Notes: generated by a model not told the origin, from the sequence alone. Shown: positions 35,770 to 44,766, counted from the stretch's first letter. The stretch: 64,000 bases of DNA from VBDM01 sp964430565 (GCA_964430565.1 CAYSFD010000016.1:1-64000); one strand, 5' to 3'. Numbers and translations: made by a program.

Positions 35770-36912
35770 TCAGGTCTTGGGAATCTCTTTCCCGGGATCG
35801 ATGAACGGTTTTGGAACGACCGCCGCACGCCGCTTTCCGACCCCCGGGATTGTCACTTGCAGTGCAGTTCCCGGCGCGGCCTGCGCCGCGGGAAGCATGG
35901 CGTAGCCGATGTTTTTCTCCAGGCGCGGCGAATACACCGCCGAGGTGACGCGGCCGACCGTCTCGCCGCTGGAGGCGACGGGCCATGCCACTGCGTTCAT
36001 TTCGATGCGCGGGCCCTCGATCTCGATACCTACCAGCTTGCGCCTAACGCCTTCGGCCTTGATGCGCTTCAGGGCCGCGCTGCCGATGTAGTCCGCGGAT
36101 TTGCCTTCGTCCACAAGATAGTCGAGCCCGACCTCGTAGAGGTTGTTCTCGATCATCATGTCGGTGCCCCAGTTGAGGATGCCCGCCTCGACGCGGCGGA
36201 TGTCCGATGGGCCGGTCGGGCGGATGTTGCTGGCCTTGCCGGCCTCCATGATCCGCTCCCACAGCTCGTCGCCGCGGCTGCCGTCGCGCAGATACACCTC
36301 GTAGCCCACTTCGCCGGTCCAGCCGGTGCGCGTCACGACCAGTGGGATGCCGTCGAGCCTGGTCTCGATGAACCAGTAGTAACGCAGCGACGTCACGGCA
36401 TCGCCGAACAGCGCCTGCACGACATCCTTCGCCTTCGGGCCCTGGATTTGCAGCGGCGACACGTCGGGCTCGGTGATCTTCACCCGAAGCCCCGACTTGA
36501 GCGCCACGCCGCGGGCCCACAGCAGCACGTCGCTGTCGGCGAGCGCGAGCCAGAAGTGGTTCTCGCCCAGGCGCAGCAGCACCGGGTCGTTGATTATGCC
36601 GCCGTCCTCCGCCGTGATCGCCACGTACTTGCCCTGGCCGACCGCGCAGCGCGAGAGATCGCGCGGCGTCAGCATGTTCGTGAACGCGAGCGCGTCGGGC
36701 CCGGTGATCTCGACCTGCCGCTCGACCGAGACGTCCCACAGCGTGACGTGGTTGAGGAGATGCCAGTATTCTTCCTCCAAGTCGGCGAAGCCGATCGGGA
36801 AGAGCATATGGTTATATACAGTGTAGGCCTTCGCCCCGTGGCGCTGCGTCGCCTCGAAGAAGGGGCTGCGGCGCAACCGCGCGCCGCGCTGGACGAGATT
36901 CATGTCAAACAT
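35770..36912 (-). CDS. GcvT-fold aminomethyltransferase-like protein, DmdA-like
   Basis: A 380-residue protein of the glycine-cleavage T / tetrahydrofolate-dependent methyltransferase fold. The LWDVSVERQVEITGPDA segment, TRTGWTGEVGYEVYLRDGS motif and the SAVYSPRLEKNIGYAM block near the end are close to what I recall of DMSP demethylase-like and related GcvT-type proteins. An exact reaction (glycine cleavage versus DMSP demethylation versus another methyl transfer) cannot be fixed by eye. It is isolated from gcvH/gcvP. ATGs at 36912 and 36903 are both possible. Confidence 0.75.
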   Translation of the reverse strand: MFDMNLVQRGARLRRSPFFEATQRHGAKAYTVYNHMLFPIGFADLEEEYWHLLNHVTLWDVSVERQVEITGPDALAFTNMLTPRDLSRCAVGQGKYVAITAEDGGIINDPVLLRLGENHFWLALADSDVLLWARGVALKSGLRVKITEPDVSPLQIQGPKAKDVVQALFGDAVTSLRYYWFIETRLDGIPLVVTRTGWTGEVGYEVYLRDGSRGDELWERIMEAGKASNIRPTGPSDIRRVEAGILNWGTDMMIENNLYEVGLDYLVDEGKSADYIGSAALKRIKAEGVRRKLVGIEIEGPRIEMNAVAWPVASSGETVGRVTSAVYSPRLEKNIGYAMLPAAQAAPGTALQVTIPGVGKRRAAVVPKPFIDPGKEIPKT

Positions 36913-37123
36913 GTCTGTCGATGAAGCCTGATTGATGGTGCGTGAGGTGAGTCGGGCTGCGCGCAGTTTACAGCCCGGGCCCCAAATGCGGTAGAGCCCG
37001 GCGCGGCGCGACCGATAGCGGTCCGACTAGCAACTCGATGCGGCGCACTTGCCTGAAAGAGACCAAACCGGGCACCATGGGCCACCAGGCTGACGGATAG
37101 TCAGCCCATTTCTGGAGGAGAAC
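36913..37123. promoter_or_regulatory. Divergent intergenic region with a small hairpin
   Basis: 211 bases between the GcvT-like gene and the PhoX-like gene. A perfect 7-bp hairpin (ggctgac / gtcagcc, 37088-37094 and 37100-37106, 5-base loop) sits about 10 bases before the GGAGGAGA ribosome site of the latter. It could modulate translation or be incidental. No clear -35/-10 boxes. Confidence 0.35.
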
Positions 37124-38998
37124 ATGAGCCGCAACCTGCACGTCGGAGAGCAACACATTCCCAACCCCTCGCAGAATCCGAGCTTCGGCGAGATCCTGCT
37201 GTCCCGCCGCGATCTGCTGAAAGCGGCCTTCAGCTCCGCGGCGCTCGCGGCCCTTCCCGGCTGCGCGGCCCAGGGCACGCGCCCGCAAATTAGTTTCACG
37301 CCGATTCCGCCCTCGAACGACGACCAGCTGCGCATCGCGCCGGAATACGACGCCAGGGTGCTCTACCGCTGGGGCGACCCGGTGGGCGTCCCTGGCGCGA
37401 TGCCGGCGTTCAAAACCGACGCCTCGAACACCGCCGCCGAGCAGGCGCTGCAGGCGGGAATGCATCACGATGGGATGCATTTCTTTCCGCTTGCCGGCTC
37501 CGCGCACGGCCTGCTGGTGATGAACCACGAATACCTGGACGAAGGACTGCTGTTCACCGACGGCCAGAAGACCTGGAGCGCGGAAAAAGTGGCGAAAGCG
37601 CAGAACGCCGTCGGCGTCTCGGTGATCGAAGTGAAGCTCGAAGGCGGCGAGTGGCGCGTGTTGCCCTCCAAGTACGCGCGCCGCGTCACCGCGCGCACGC
37701 CCTGCGGCGTCGCCGGGCCGGCGGCCGGCCACGCGCTCATGCGCACCGCCGCTGATCCTTCCGGCCGTGTGGCGATCGGCACCTACAACGGCTGCGCCCA
37801 CGGCTGGACGCCGTGGGGAACCTACCTCACCTGCGAAGAGAACTGGCACTTCAATTTCGTCAACGCGGGCGAAATCACCGCCGACCAGCGGCGCTATCGC
37901 ATGACGGCGAAGGGACGCGGCTACCGCTGGGAGGCGCACGACGAGCGCTTCGACGCGGGGCGTCACCCGAATGAATTCCACCGCTTCGGCTGGGTCGTGG
38001 AGATCGACCCCTTCGACCCGGACTCGGTGCCGGTGAAGCGCACTGCGCTCGGCCGCATGGGGCACGAAGGCGCCGCCTGCTCGGTCGGAGCGAACCGACG
38101 CATGGCCTTCTACATGGGCGACGACTGGAATTTCGAGTACGTCTACAAATTCGTGACCGCGCTCGCCTGGAATCCCGAGAACCGCGAATCGAACCGCAAC
38201 CTGCTGGACGACGGCACGCTCTACGTCGCGCGCTTCAACGCCGATGGAACAGGGGAGTGGCTGCCGCTCATACACGGCGCGGGCCCGCTCACCGCGGCGA
38301 ACGGCTTTCGCGATCAGGGAGAAGTGGCGATCAGGACACGCCAGGCAGCCGACGCCGTCGGCGCGACCAAGATGGACCGCGCCGAGTGGATCGTGCCGCA
38401 CCCGGTGACGCGCGAAGTGTTCTGTGCCTGCAGCAACAACTCCGAGCGCGGGCGCGACAAATTCGAGGGCCCGAACGCGGCCAATCGCCGTGCGCCGAAT
38501 CCCTTCGGCCACATCGTGCGCTGGCGCGAGGAAGGCGCCGATCCTGCGGCGACGCGCTTCCGCTGGGATGTCATGGTCGAGGCGGGACCCGAGGGCAAGA
38601 ACACGATCAAGGGCGACGCCTTCGCCTGCCCCGACGGGCTGTGGATCGACTCGGCGGGGACGCTGTGGGTGCAGACCGACGTTTCACCCACCGTGCTCGG
38701 GAAGGGCGATTTCGCGCCGCTCGGCAACAACCAGCTGCTGGCAGTGGATCCGTCCACGGGAGTCTTCCGGCGCTTCCTCACCGGACCGCGCGGTTGCGAG
38801 ATCACGGGCTTTCACACGACGCCGGACAACCGCACGGCCTTCGTCAACATCCAGCACCCCGGCGAGGTTCCCGGCGACCGCTCCAACCCGGACAATCCGC
38901 GTGCGCTGTCGAACTGGCCGGACTACGCACCGAACGGCCGCCCGCGCTCGGCGACCGTGGCCATCCGCCGCAAGGACGGAGGCATCGTCGGCACATGA
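37124..38998 (+). CDS. PhoX-family phosphatase-like protein (DUF839)
   Basis: A 624-residue protein with a GGAGGAGA ribosome site and a twin-arginine leader (SRRDLLKAAFSSAALAALPGC), so it should be folded before export. The body shows the PhoX/DUF839 beta-propeller signature: MNHEYLDEG, the LTCEENW block, GRMGHEGAACSVG, and the LWVQTDVSP segment near the end. Known members are Ca- and Fe-dependent phosphatases. A Cys follows the hydrophobic stretch (PGCA), so a lipoprotein form is also possible. It precedes the DpgC-like gene by 18 bases. Confidence 0.82.
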   Translation: MSRNLHVGEQHIPNPSQNPSFGEILLSRRDLLKAAFSSAALAALPGCAAQGTRPQISFTPIPPSNDDQLRIAPEYDARVLYRWGDPVGVPGAMPAFKTDASNTAAEQALQAGMHHDGMHFFPLAGSAHGLLVMNHEYLDEGLLFTDGQKTWSAEKVAKAQNAVGVSVIEVKLEGGEWRVLPSKYARRVTARTPCGVAGPAAGHALMRTAADPSGRVAIGTYNGCAHGWTPWGTYLTCEENWHFNFVNAGEITADQRRYRMTAKGRGYRWEAHDERFDAGRHPNEFHRFGWVVEIDPFDPDSVPVKRTALGRMGHEGAACSVGANRRMAFYMGDDWNFEYVYKFVTALAWNPENRESNRNLLDDGTLYVARFNADGTGEWLPLIHGAGPLTAANGFRDQGEVAIRTRQAADAVGATKMDRAEWIVPHPVTREVFCACSNNSERGRDKFEGPNAANRRAPNPFGHIVRWREEGADPAATRFRWDVMVEAGPEGKNTIKGDAFACPDGLWIDSAGTLWVQTDVSPTVLGKGDFAPLGNNQLLAVDPSTGVFRRFLTGPRGCEITGFHTTPDNRTAFVNIQHPGEVPGDRSNPDNPRALSNWPDYAPNGRPRSATVAIRRKDGGIVGT

Positions 38999-39016
38999 AA
39001 CCGATGGAGAAGCGCT

Positions 39017-40363
39017 TTGGCGGCAACGGTCACTGAAGCGGCACCGCGCGACGCCGGCGATTTCGCCTCCGACTGCTCGCGCTACGCGCGATTCTGGGAG
39101 CAGAGCGCGGCGTTGCTCGCGGGTATGCCTGCGAAGCCTGCGCGCAACGCGGAGCAGGCGGATACTGCCGAGCAAATCAAGCGGGCCGCACGCGACTCAC
39201 GCAGCCGCTTCCTTTCCGCCCACGTCGAGACGATCTACGACCGGCTCACGCAGAACCGGTCGCGCTTTGTCCGCGTCGAGCAGCTCGTGTACGAGGCGTC
39301 GGAGCGCGTGCCGGGGCTCGCCCCGACGCGCGCGCAGGTTGACGCGGAGTCCGTGCTCCTGCAGCGTGACAAGGAAGGGATCGAGATCGACCAGGGGATC
39401 TTCGTCTCCGCGGTACTCGCGAATCCGCGCGCCGGCCGTCACCTCTGCCATGCGATGCTGCTTCCCCACCCCGGGACTGCCGAACGAATCCCGGAACTTG
39501 AAAAGAGCGCTCGCGTGGATCTCGGCGCGGCCGAAGTCTTCCGCAGGGGCAAGGCCTCGCACGTGATCCAGAAGAATCCCCGCCACCTGAACGCCGAGGA
39601 CGACACGACCATCGACGCAGCGGAGATCGCAGTGGACCTCGCGATCATCGATCCGCACTCCCAGATCTGCGTGCTGCGCGGGGACCACGTGCAAAGCGGA
39701 AAGTATCAAGGGCGCCGCGTGCTCGGCAGCGGCATCAACCTGACCCACCTCTACCACGGCAAGGTGCCGTTCATCTGGTACGTGCAGCGTGACCTGGGGA
39801 TCGTCAACAAGATCTATCGGGGCCTCGCGCGCCCGGACGCGGTGCCCGACGACATCACCGGGCAAACCGTCGAGAAGCCCTGGATCGCAGCCGTGGAGGG
39901 ATTCGCCATCGGCGGGCACTGCCAGTACCTGCTCGTCATGGACTACGTGCTCGCGGCCAAGGATGCATACCTGAGCCTGCCCGCTCGAAAGGAAGGCATC
40001 ATCCCCGGCGCCGCCAACCTGCGCCTGCCGCGCTTCACCGGGGACCGCATCGCGCGCCAGGCGATCATGGCCGAGCGCCGGATCGAGTGCGACAGCCCCG
40101 AGGGACGGCTGATCTGCGACGAAGTGGTTGCGGAAGGCGACATGGACGGCGCGATCGAGCGCGTCGTCGACAAGCTGACCGGATCGGGCGTGGTCAGTGC
40201 CGCGGCGAACCGGCGGGCGTTCAGAATCGCGCAGGAGCCTCTTGACCTGTTTCGCAATTACTTTGCCCTGTACGCGCTCGAGCAGGCCTACTGCCACTTC
40301 AGCCCCGCGCTGATCGCCAACCTCGAACAGAACTGGAATGCGAAAAACCGCAAGATGGACTGA
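39017..40363 (+). CDS. dpgC: DpgC-type cofactor-independent dioxygenase (crotonase fold)
   Basis: A 448-residue protein with the DpgC layout: about 200 N-terminal helical residues followed by a crotonase-fold domain. The SGINLTHLYHGKVPF and AVEGFAIGGHCQYLLVMDYVLA segments, the SLPARKEGIIPGAANLRLPRF stretch and the SAAANRRAFRIAQEPLD block match the (3,5-dihydroxyphenyl)acetyl-CoA 1,2-dioxygenase family. DpgC makes 3,5-dihydroxyphenylglyoxylate in glycopeptide-antibiotic pathways without metal or flavin. The TTG at 39017 has GGAGA 6 bases upstream. The partners DpgA, DpgB and DpgD are absent here, so the substrate is probably another arylacetyl-CoA. The gene overlaps a TctC gene by 26 bases. 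Confidence 0.8.
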   Translation: MAATVTEAAPRDAGDFASDCSRYARFWEQSAALLAGMPAKPARNAEQADTAEQIKRAARDSRSRFLSAHVETIYDRLTQNRSRFVRVEQLVYEASERVPGLAPTRAQVDAESVLLQRDKEGIEIDQGIFVSAVLANPRAGRHLCHAMLLPHPGTAERIPELEKSARVDLGAAEVFRRGKASHVIQKNPRHLNAEDDTTIDAAEIAVDLAIIDPHSQICVLRGDHVQSGKYQGRRVLGSGINLTHLYHGKVPFIWYVQRDLGIVNKIYRGLARPDAVPDDITGQTVEKPWIAAVEGFAIGGHCQYLLVMDYVLAAKDAYLSLPARKEGIIPGAANLRLPRFTGDRIARQAIMAERRIECDSPEGRLICDEVVAEGDMDGAIERVVDKLTGSGVVSAAANRRAFRIAQEPLDLFRNYFALYALEQAYCHFSPALIANLEQNWNAKNRKMD

Positions 40364-41297
40364 AGCCGCCCAGGCGTTCCTCGGCGCGACGCTGCTTCTC
40401 GCGGCAGGGGCTGTGCTCGCGCAGGGATTCCCTTCCAAGCCGGTTCGCATCGTCGTGCCGTTCCCGCCGGGCGGCGGCGCCGACACGCTCGCCCGCATCA
40501 TGGAGCCGCGGCTCGCCGCGATCTGGGGGCAGCCGATCGTCGTCGAGAACCGCCCCGGCGCGAGCGGTCACATCGGCGCGGATGTCGTCGCCAAATCTGC
40601 GCCCGACGGCCATACGCTGCTGATGAGCTCGACCGCGTCGCTCACCGAGAAGAACGTGGACCAGTTCGCACCGGTATCGCTGGTCTCGGCCTCGGCTTAC
40701 GTCGTCACCGCGAACCCGGGCGTAGCGGCCGCGAACATCCGCGAGCTGATCGCACTCGCCAGGACGAATCCGGGCAAGCTTACTTTCGCCTCCTCCGGCG
40801 CGGGCGCCGCGTCGCATCTTTCGGCGGAGCTCTTCAAGGCGATGGCGGGCGTGGATCTGCTGCACGTGCCCTACAAAGGCACCGGGCAGGCCGTCACCGA
40901 CCTGCTCGCGGGCCACGTAAACCTGCTGTTCGCGCCCGCGCAGGTGGTGATGCAGCACGTGCAGGCGGGCAAGCTCAAGGCGCTCGCCCTCACCGGGTCG
41001 AAACGCTCGGAGACGCTGCCCAATCTCCCGACCGTCGCGGAGTCGGGGCTGCCCGGCTACGAGGCCGTCGGCTGGTTCGGCCTGCTTGCGCCCGCAGCGA
41101 CGCCGAAGGCCGCGGTGGCCAAAGCGAGCGCCGACGTGAACCGGGTGCTCGCCGAGCGCGAGGTACGCGAGAAAATGCTCGGGCTGGGGAGCGAGCCCGC
41201 CGGCAACACACCCGAAGCATTCGCGCGCTTCATCCGCGCCGACCAGGCGAAATGGTCGAAGCTGATGAAGGAGGCGGGAATCACGGTTTCCCAGTAG
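40338..41297 (+). CDS. Bug/TctC family substrate-binding protein
   Basis: A 319-residue periplasmic binding protein whose start lies inside the end of the dioxygenase gene, implying translational coupling. The signal ends at AVLAQ. Family motifs are FPSKPVRIVVPFPPGGGAD, VENRPGASGHIG, ASSGAGAASHLSAELF and VPYKGTGQAVTDLL. The stretch between TLLMSSTAS and FAPVSLV is shorter than in its two paralogs here. It may bind the aromatic acid that feeds the dioxygenase; this is inferred from coupling only. Confidence 0.9.
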   Translation: MRKTARWTEAAQAFLGATLLLAAGAVLAQGFPSKPVRIVVPFPPGGGADTLARIMEPRLAAIWGQPIVVENRPGASGHIGADVVAKSAPDGHTLLMSSTASLTEKNVDQFAPVSLVSASAYVVTANPGVAAANIRELIALARTNPGKLTFASSGAGAASHLSAELFKAMAGVDLLHVPYKGTGQAVTDLLAGHVNLLFAPAQVVMQHVQAGKLKALALTGSKRSETLPNLPTVAESGLPGYEAVGWFGLLAPAATPKAAVAKASADVNRVLAEREVREKMLGLGSEPAGNTPEAFARFIRADQAKWSKLMKEAGITVSQ

Positions 41298-41399
41298 GCG
41301 CGAGCGCCCTATAGGGATGTGCCAACGGCGTGACGCCGTTCACGCTGCCCCGGGAACCAGACGTTTTCTTCACGGACCTGATCTCGTATCATCGCAACC

Positions 41400-42119
41400 A
41401 TGAACCTTTCCGACCCGATCGTGGCCGCGTTCATCGCCGCCGGCGCCACGGTGCTGGCCACCCTCGTCCAGCTGCGCATCTCCTGGCGCAAGGAGTTGAG
41501 GGAGCGCGAGCGCGGGCAGCCCATCACGAAGAAAACTCGGCGCGGACCGGTCACGGTCGTTTTCTTGATGATGATCGCTGCGGCGGTCGGCGGGTTTGCG
41601 CTCTCTCAATATTTCGTGTCGCTGCGCGAAGGCGACCGGGACGCCCTGCGCGCCGATCTGCAATCGAAGCTCTCCGAGATCAACGCGACCGCGATGCGGC
41701 TGGAGCAGGCGCGGTTGAACGAGCGCGATCAGATCGAAACGGGCGCCCGCCGCGCGGATGCCGCGCGCCTGGGCGAGGATGGCGTCACCGCGAGCGTCGT
41801 GGTCGGCCCTTGCCCGGCCGTCCCCGCGGACAAGCAGGATTGCACCGAAAAGAGCGCGGTGCGCGTTGCCGTATGCGCCAAGGTGCCGGCCTCGGCGAGC
41901 GTCAAGGAAGTGCTGCTCTACACCCGCTTCGAGGACTCGCAGGCGCCCTGGGCGGACGCGCGCGTACAGCCTGGACAGGACGCGGGGCAGGCGCGGTTCA
42001 CGGACAAGGCCCTAGAGCGACCCGACGGCGATGGAGTGAAGCAGATCTGCCAGACGTTCGTGAACTGGAACCGCGAGAAGTCGCGCCTTGCGCGGATTCT
42101 CGTCAAGTACGCGCAGTAG
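41400..42119 (+). CDS. Membrane-anchored hypothetical protein
   Basis: A 239-residue protein with two hydrophobic helices (about 6-24 and 50-68), a cytosolic basic loop between them, a coiled-coil-like segment (about 75-115, LRADLQSKLSEINATAMRLEQ) and a C-terminal periplasmic domain with two Cys pairs (GPCP and DC; VC and IC). No family is recognised. The start ATG follows a region without a strong ribosome site. It stands alone between the TctC gene and a convergent gene. Confidence 0.65.
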   Translation: MNLSDPIVAAFIAAGATVLATLVQLRISWRKELRERERGQPITKKTRRGPVTVVFLMMIAAAVGGFALSQYFVSLREGDRDALRADLQSKLSEINATAMRLEQARLNERDQIETGARRADAARLGEDGVTASVVVGPCPAVPADKQDCTEKSAVRVAVCAKVPASASVKEVLLYTRFEDSQAPWADARVQPGQDAGQARFTDKALERPDGDGVKQICQTFVNWNREKSRLARILVKYAQ

Positions 42120-42149
42120 GCACCCTGCCCGCCCCGCCCCCTCTTCGCC

Positions 42150-42947
42150 TCAGCGGTAGGCGGCGGGATTCCAGGTGTGGACTTCGTCCCGTCCTTCCTT
42201 GCACCAGGCGTAGAGCGCGTCGTACATCACCATGCCGTGCCTGAGCATCTCATGGTCGTCGGCGAAGTTGCGCGACAACCCGAGCGAGATCGCCGCGAGC
42301 CCCGGCGCCTGCGGCGCGAGATCCAGCTGCGCGGTGTCCGCGCCGCGCACGATGACGGCGAGCTGCTCGAGCGCCGGGTCGGCAAGGCGGTAGTGCTTGA
42401 GGAACGCATCGAAGCTGCAGCGCTCGCCTTCGTGCGAGAAGTGAACGTCGGGAATGTCGTAAGGCGTTGCTTCGCGCTCCTTCGCGGCCTCCAGCACCTG
42501 CTTCGTCGGCACGTACAGGAACTCCGCTTCCGCGTCGACGAAGCGCGCGATCAGCCACGGACAGGCGATGCGGTCTATCTTCGGCCGCTCGCGCGTCACC
42601 CAGCGGGTGTTGGCGCCGGCGGGCTTTGCGTCGAGCGCACCGCCCGCGGCCTTCCAGCCCTCTTCGAATCCGCTCTGCAAGTACTGGGCGGCGATGCCGC
42701 GCTCGGCGAGCGCCTTTGCAGCCCCCTGGCTCACCTCGTGCCCGTGGACGCAGTACGTAACGACGCGGCTCGCGCGCGGCAGCGAGGGCGCCCACTCGGC
42801 GACGCGTTCCGGATCGCGCCACAGCGCGCCCGCGATCATGCCGGTCGCGGCCTGAAACATCGGCCGCCGCCGCACGTCGATGATCAATGGAGGCCGGCCG
42901 CTCGCAAGCGCCGACAAGAGTTCCCTGCTCGATGTGGATGTGTCCAT
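42150..42947 (-). CDS. Rhodanese-ChrB fusion protein
   Basis: A 265-residue protein starting at an ATG with AGGAGG upstream. The N-terminal 95 residues are a rhodanese domain with active Cys in the TYCVHGHEV loop. The C-terminal 150 residues match the chromate resistance ChrB C-terminal domain (DRIACPWLIARFVDAEAEFLYVP and GMVMYDALYAW). No chrA exporter is adjacent. The fusion is a recurring architecture and may deal with oxidised sulfur or chromate stress. The functional direction is not determined by the sequence. Confidence 0.8.
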   Translation of the reverse strand: MDTSTSSRELLSALASGRPPLIIDVRRRPMFQAATGMIAGALWRDPERVAEWAPSLPRASRVVTYCVHGHEVSQGAAKALAERGIAAQYLQSGFEEGWKAAGGALDAKPAGANTRWVTRERPKIDRIACPWLIARFVDAEAEFLYVPTKQVLEAAKEREATPYDIPDVHFSHEGERCSFDAFLKHYRLADPALEQLAVIVRGADTAQLDLAPQAPGLAAISLGLSRNFADDHEMLRHGMVMYDALYAWCKEGRDEVHTWNPAAYR

Positions 42948-43143
42948 AGCTCCTCCTGACGAAGTCAAGTGAAGCAGAGCTTGGACGCGAGGCGTCTTGG
43001 ACCGGTGGGCCCGCGGGGAGTCTGCATTTTTCCCCGCGAGAGCGATATCGTCGTCCCGCGCCACCGCGATGTCAAGCGCGCAGTCGCGCCGGACATGACA
43101 CGCACATCGGTATCACAGCGTAGACTCCCGCTCCGAGAGCACG

Positions 43144-43731
43144 ATGACCCCGATCACCCAGGCACTTGTCATTGCCAACGTAGCCGTGTTCCTGCTGCAG
43201 TCCGTAAGCGGAGGACTGCTGGAGACGTGGTTCGCCCTCTGGCCGCCCGGGCACGGATTCGGGATCTGGCAGCTCGTCACCTACGGCTTCCTCCACGGCG
43301 GGCTCGCGCACATCATCTTCAACATGTTCGGGTTGTACATGTTCGGGAGCGATATCGAGCGGCTGTTCGGCTCGCGCTTTTTTCTGCGTTACTACTTCGC
43401 CTGCGTAGTCTCGGCCGCGCTGTGCCAGCTCGTGGTGATCAGCGTGACGGGCGGGCCCCCCTTTCCGACGCTGGGCGCCTCCGGCGGCGTCTATGGACTG
43501 CTGCTCGCCTTCGGCATCTATTTCCCGCGGCGCATGGTGATGCTGATCTTTCCGCCGATCCCGATGCAGGCGCGGTTCTTCGTGATTCTATTCGGCTCGA
43601 TCGAGCTCGTGCTCGGGGTCACCGGCACCGAAGCGGGGGTCGCGCACTTCGCGCACCTGGGCGGCATGCTCGGCGGCTGGCTGATGATCCAGTACCGTCG
43701 CCGCCGCTTTCCTTTCACGCCGCCGCGCTGA
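43144..43731 (+). CDS. Rhomboid family intramembrane serine protease
   Basis: A 195-residue protein with six helices. The catalytic Ser is in LGASGGVYG, the catalytic His in HFAHLGGMLGG, and the oxyanion-loop His/Asn are in HGGLAHIIFNMFGLYMFG. Short cytoplasmic ends fit the minimal bacterial rhomboid core. It cleaves transmembrane substrates in the inner membrane. It lies alone, with no obvious GlyGly-CTERM partner nearby, so it is probably a general GlpG-like enzyme. Confidence 0.92.
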   Translation: MTPITQALVIANVAVFLLQSVSGGLLETWFALWPPGHGFGIWQLVTYGFLHGGLAHIIFNMFGLYMFGSDIERLFGSRFFLRYYFACVVSAALCQLVVISVTGGPPFPTLGASGGVYGLLLAFGIYFPRRMVMLIFPPIPMQARFFVILFGSIELVLGVTGTEAGVAHFAHLGGMLGGWLMIQYRRRRFPFTPPR

Positions 43732-43823
43732 GCGGCGAGCGTGCGGGCCGCGACGGACCCGCGCGTTCGTTCGTTGCTACAATTCCCGGACGCGGCGAAG
43801 CGCGCCGAACGAAGGAGAGCACG

Positions 43824-44648
43824 ATGGATTTCTCGAAGTTCCAGACCGTGAAGGTTGAGATTGCCGATGGCGTTGCCTGGGTGACGATGAACCGCCCGGA
43901 CAAGCGCAATGCGATGAGCCCGCAGATGCACGAGGAGATGATCGCGGCGCTGCGAGCGCTCGCTGAGGCGCCGGAAGCCAAAGTGCTCGTCCTCACCGGC
44001 GCGGGCGAGAGCTGGAGCGCCGGGCAGGACATCCAGCTTTTCTTTCGCGACCTCGACGACAAGCCGATCGAGAAGCGCCGCGCGATCCTCGCTAGCCAGG
44101 AGTGGCGCTGGAACCAGCTCGCGCATTTCCCCAAGCCCACGATCGCGATGGTGAACGGCTTCTGCTACGGCGCCGCGTTCACGCCGCTGGTCGCCTGCGA
44201 TTTCGCGATCGCCGCGGAAGACGCGAAGTTCGGCATCTCCGAGATCAACTGGGGCATCCTGCCGGCAGGCCTCGTCGCCAAAGTCCTGCTCGATGCGGTG
44301 AGCTACCGCGACGCCAAGTGGTACGCGCTCACCGGAGAGCCCTTCGATGGCAAGGTCGCCGCGCAGATCCGCCTCGTAAACTTCGCCGTGCCGCGCGCCA
44401 AGCTTCGCGAGGAGACGCTGAAGCTCGCGAAGATGCTGCTCACAAAGAATCCGCAAGTGTACAAGTCGGTGAAGGAAGTCATGCACCACGTGCGCGGCAT
44501 GGACGTCGAGCAGGCGACCGATTACCTGAAGGCGAAGGAGATGGAGATGCGCTTCCTCGACCGCGAGAGCGGGCGCGCGCAAGGCATGAAACAGTTCCTC
44601 GACGACAAGACCTATCGCCCGGGTCTGGAAACCTACAAGCGCGGGTGA
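43824..44648 (+). CDS. p-Hydroxycinnamoyl-CoA hydratase/lyase-like enoyl-CoA hydratase
   Basis: A 274-residue crotonase-fold protein with AAGGAGAG upstream of the ATG. The segments VEIADGVAWVTMNRPDKRNAMSP, NGFCYGAAFTPLVACD, GISEINWGILP and the C-terminal QGMKQFLDDKTYRPGLE block match the feruloyl-CoA hydratase-lyase branch (HCHL/Ech), which turns feruloyl- or p-coumaroyl-CoA into vanillin or hydroxybenzaldehyde and acetyl-CoA. Some divergence (GAAFTP for GGGFSP) means substrate may differ. It begins a run with a CoA-transferase and an acyl-CoA dehydrogenase. Confidence 0.82.
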   Translation: MDFSKFQTVKVEIADGVAWVTMNRPDKRNAMSPQMHEEMIAALRALAEAPEAKVLVLTGAGESWSAGQDIQLFFRDLDDKPIEKRRAILASQEWRWNQLAHFPKPTIAMVNGFCYGAAFTPLVACDFAIAAEDAKFGISEINWGILPAGLVAKVLLDAVSYRDAKWYALTGEPFDGKVAAQIRLVNFAVPRAKLREETLKLAKMLLTKNPQVYKSVKEVMHHVRGMDVEQATDYLKAKEMEMRFLDRESGRAQGMKQFLDDKTYRPGLETYKRG

Positions 44649-44669
44649 GAAGCTCGTTGGCCACCGCGC

Positions 44670-44751
44670 TGTCATCCTGAGCGTAGCGAGGGATCCGCTT
44701 TTGTTCTTGCGAGAAAAGCAGATTCTTCGGGCTGCGCCCTCAGAATGACAT
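44670..44751. repeat. Dispersed inverted repeat of TGTCATCCTGAG type
   Basis: An imperfect inverted repeat: tgtcatcctgagcg...gcttttgtt at the left and aaaagcagattc...cagaatgaca at the right pair over most of their length. It fills the gap between the hydratase and CoA-transferase genes. This is a widely dispersed intergenic element in environmental bacteria and has no coding content. Confidence 0.75.
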
Positions 44752-44766
44752 GAGAGGAAACCGCCC

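Noticed and set aside
35398..36924. Long plus-strand frame opposite the GcvT-like gene
   Set aside because: Composition is shadow-like, and the minus-strand frame has strong family signatures.
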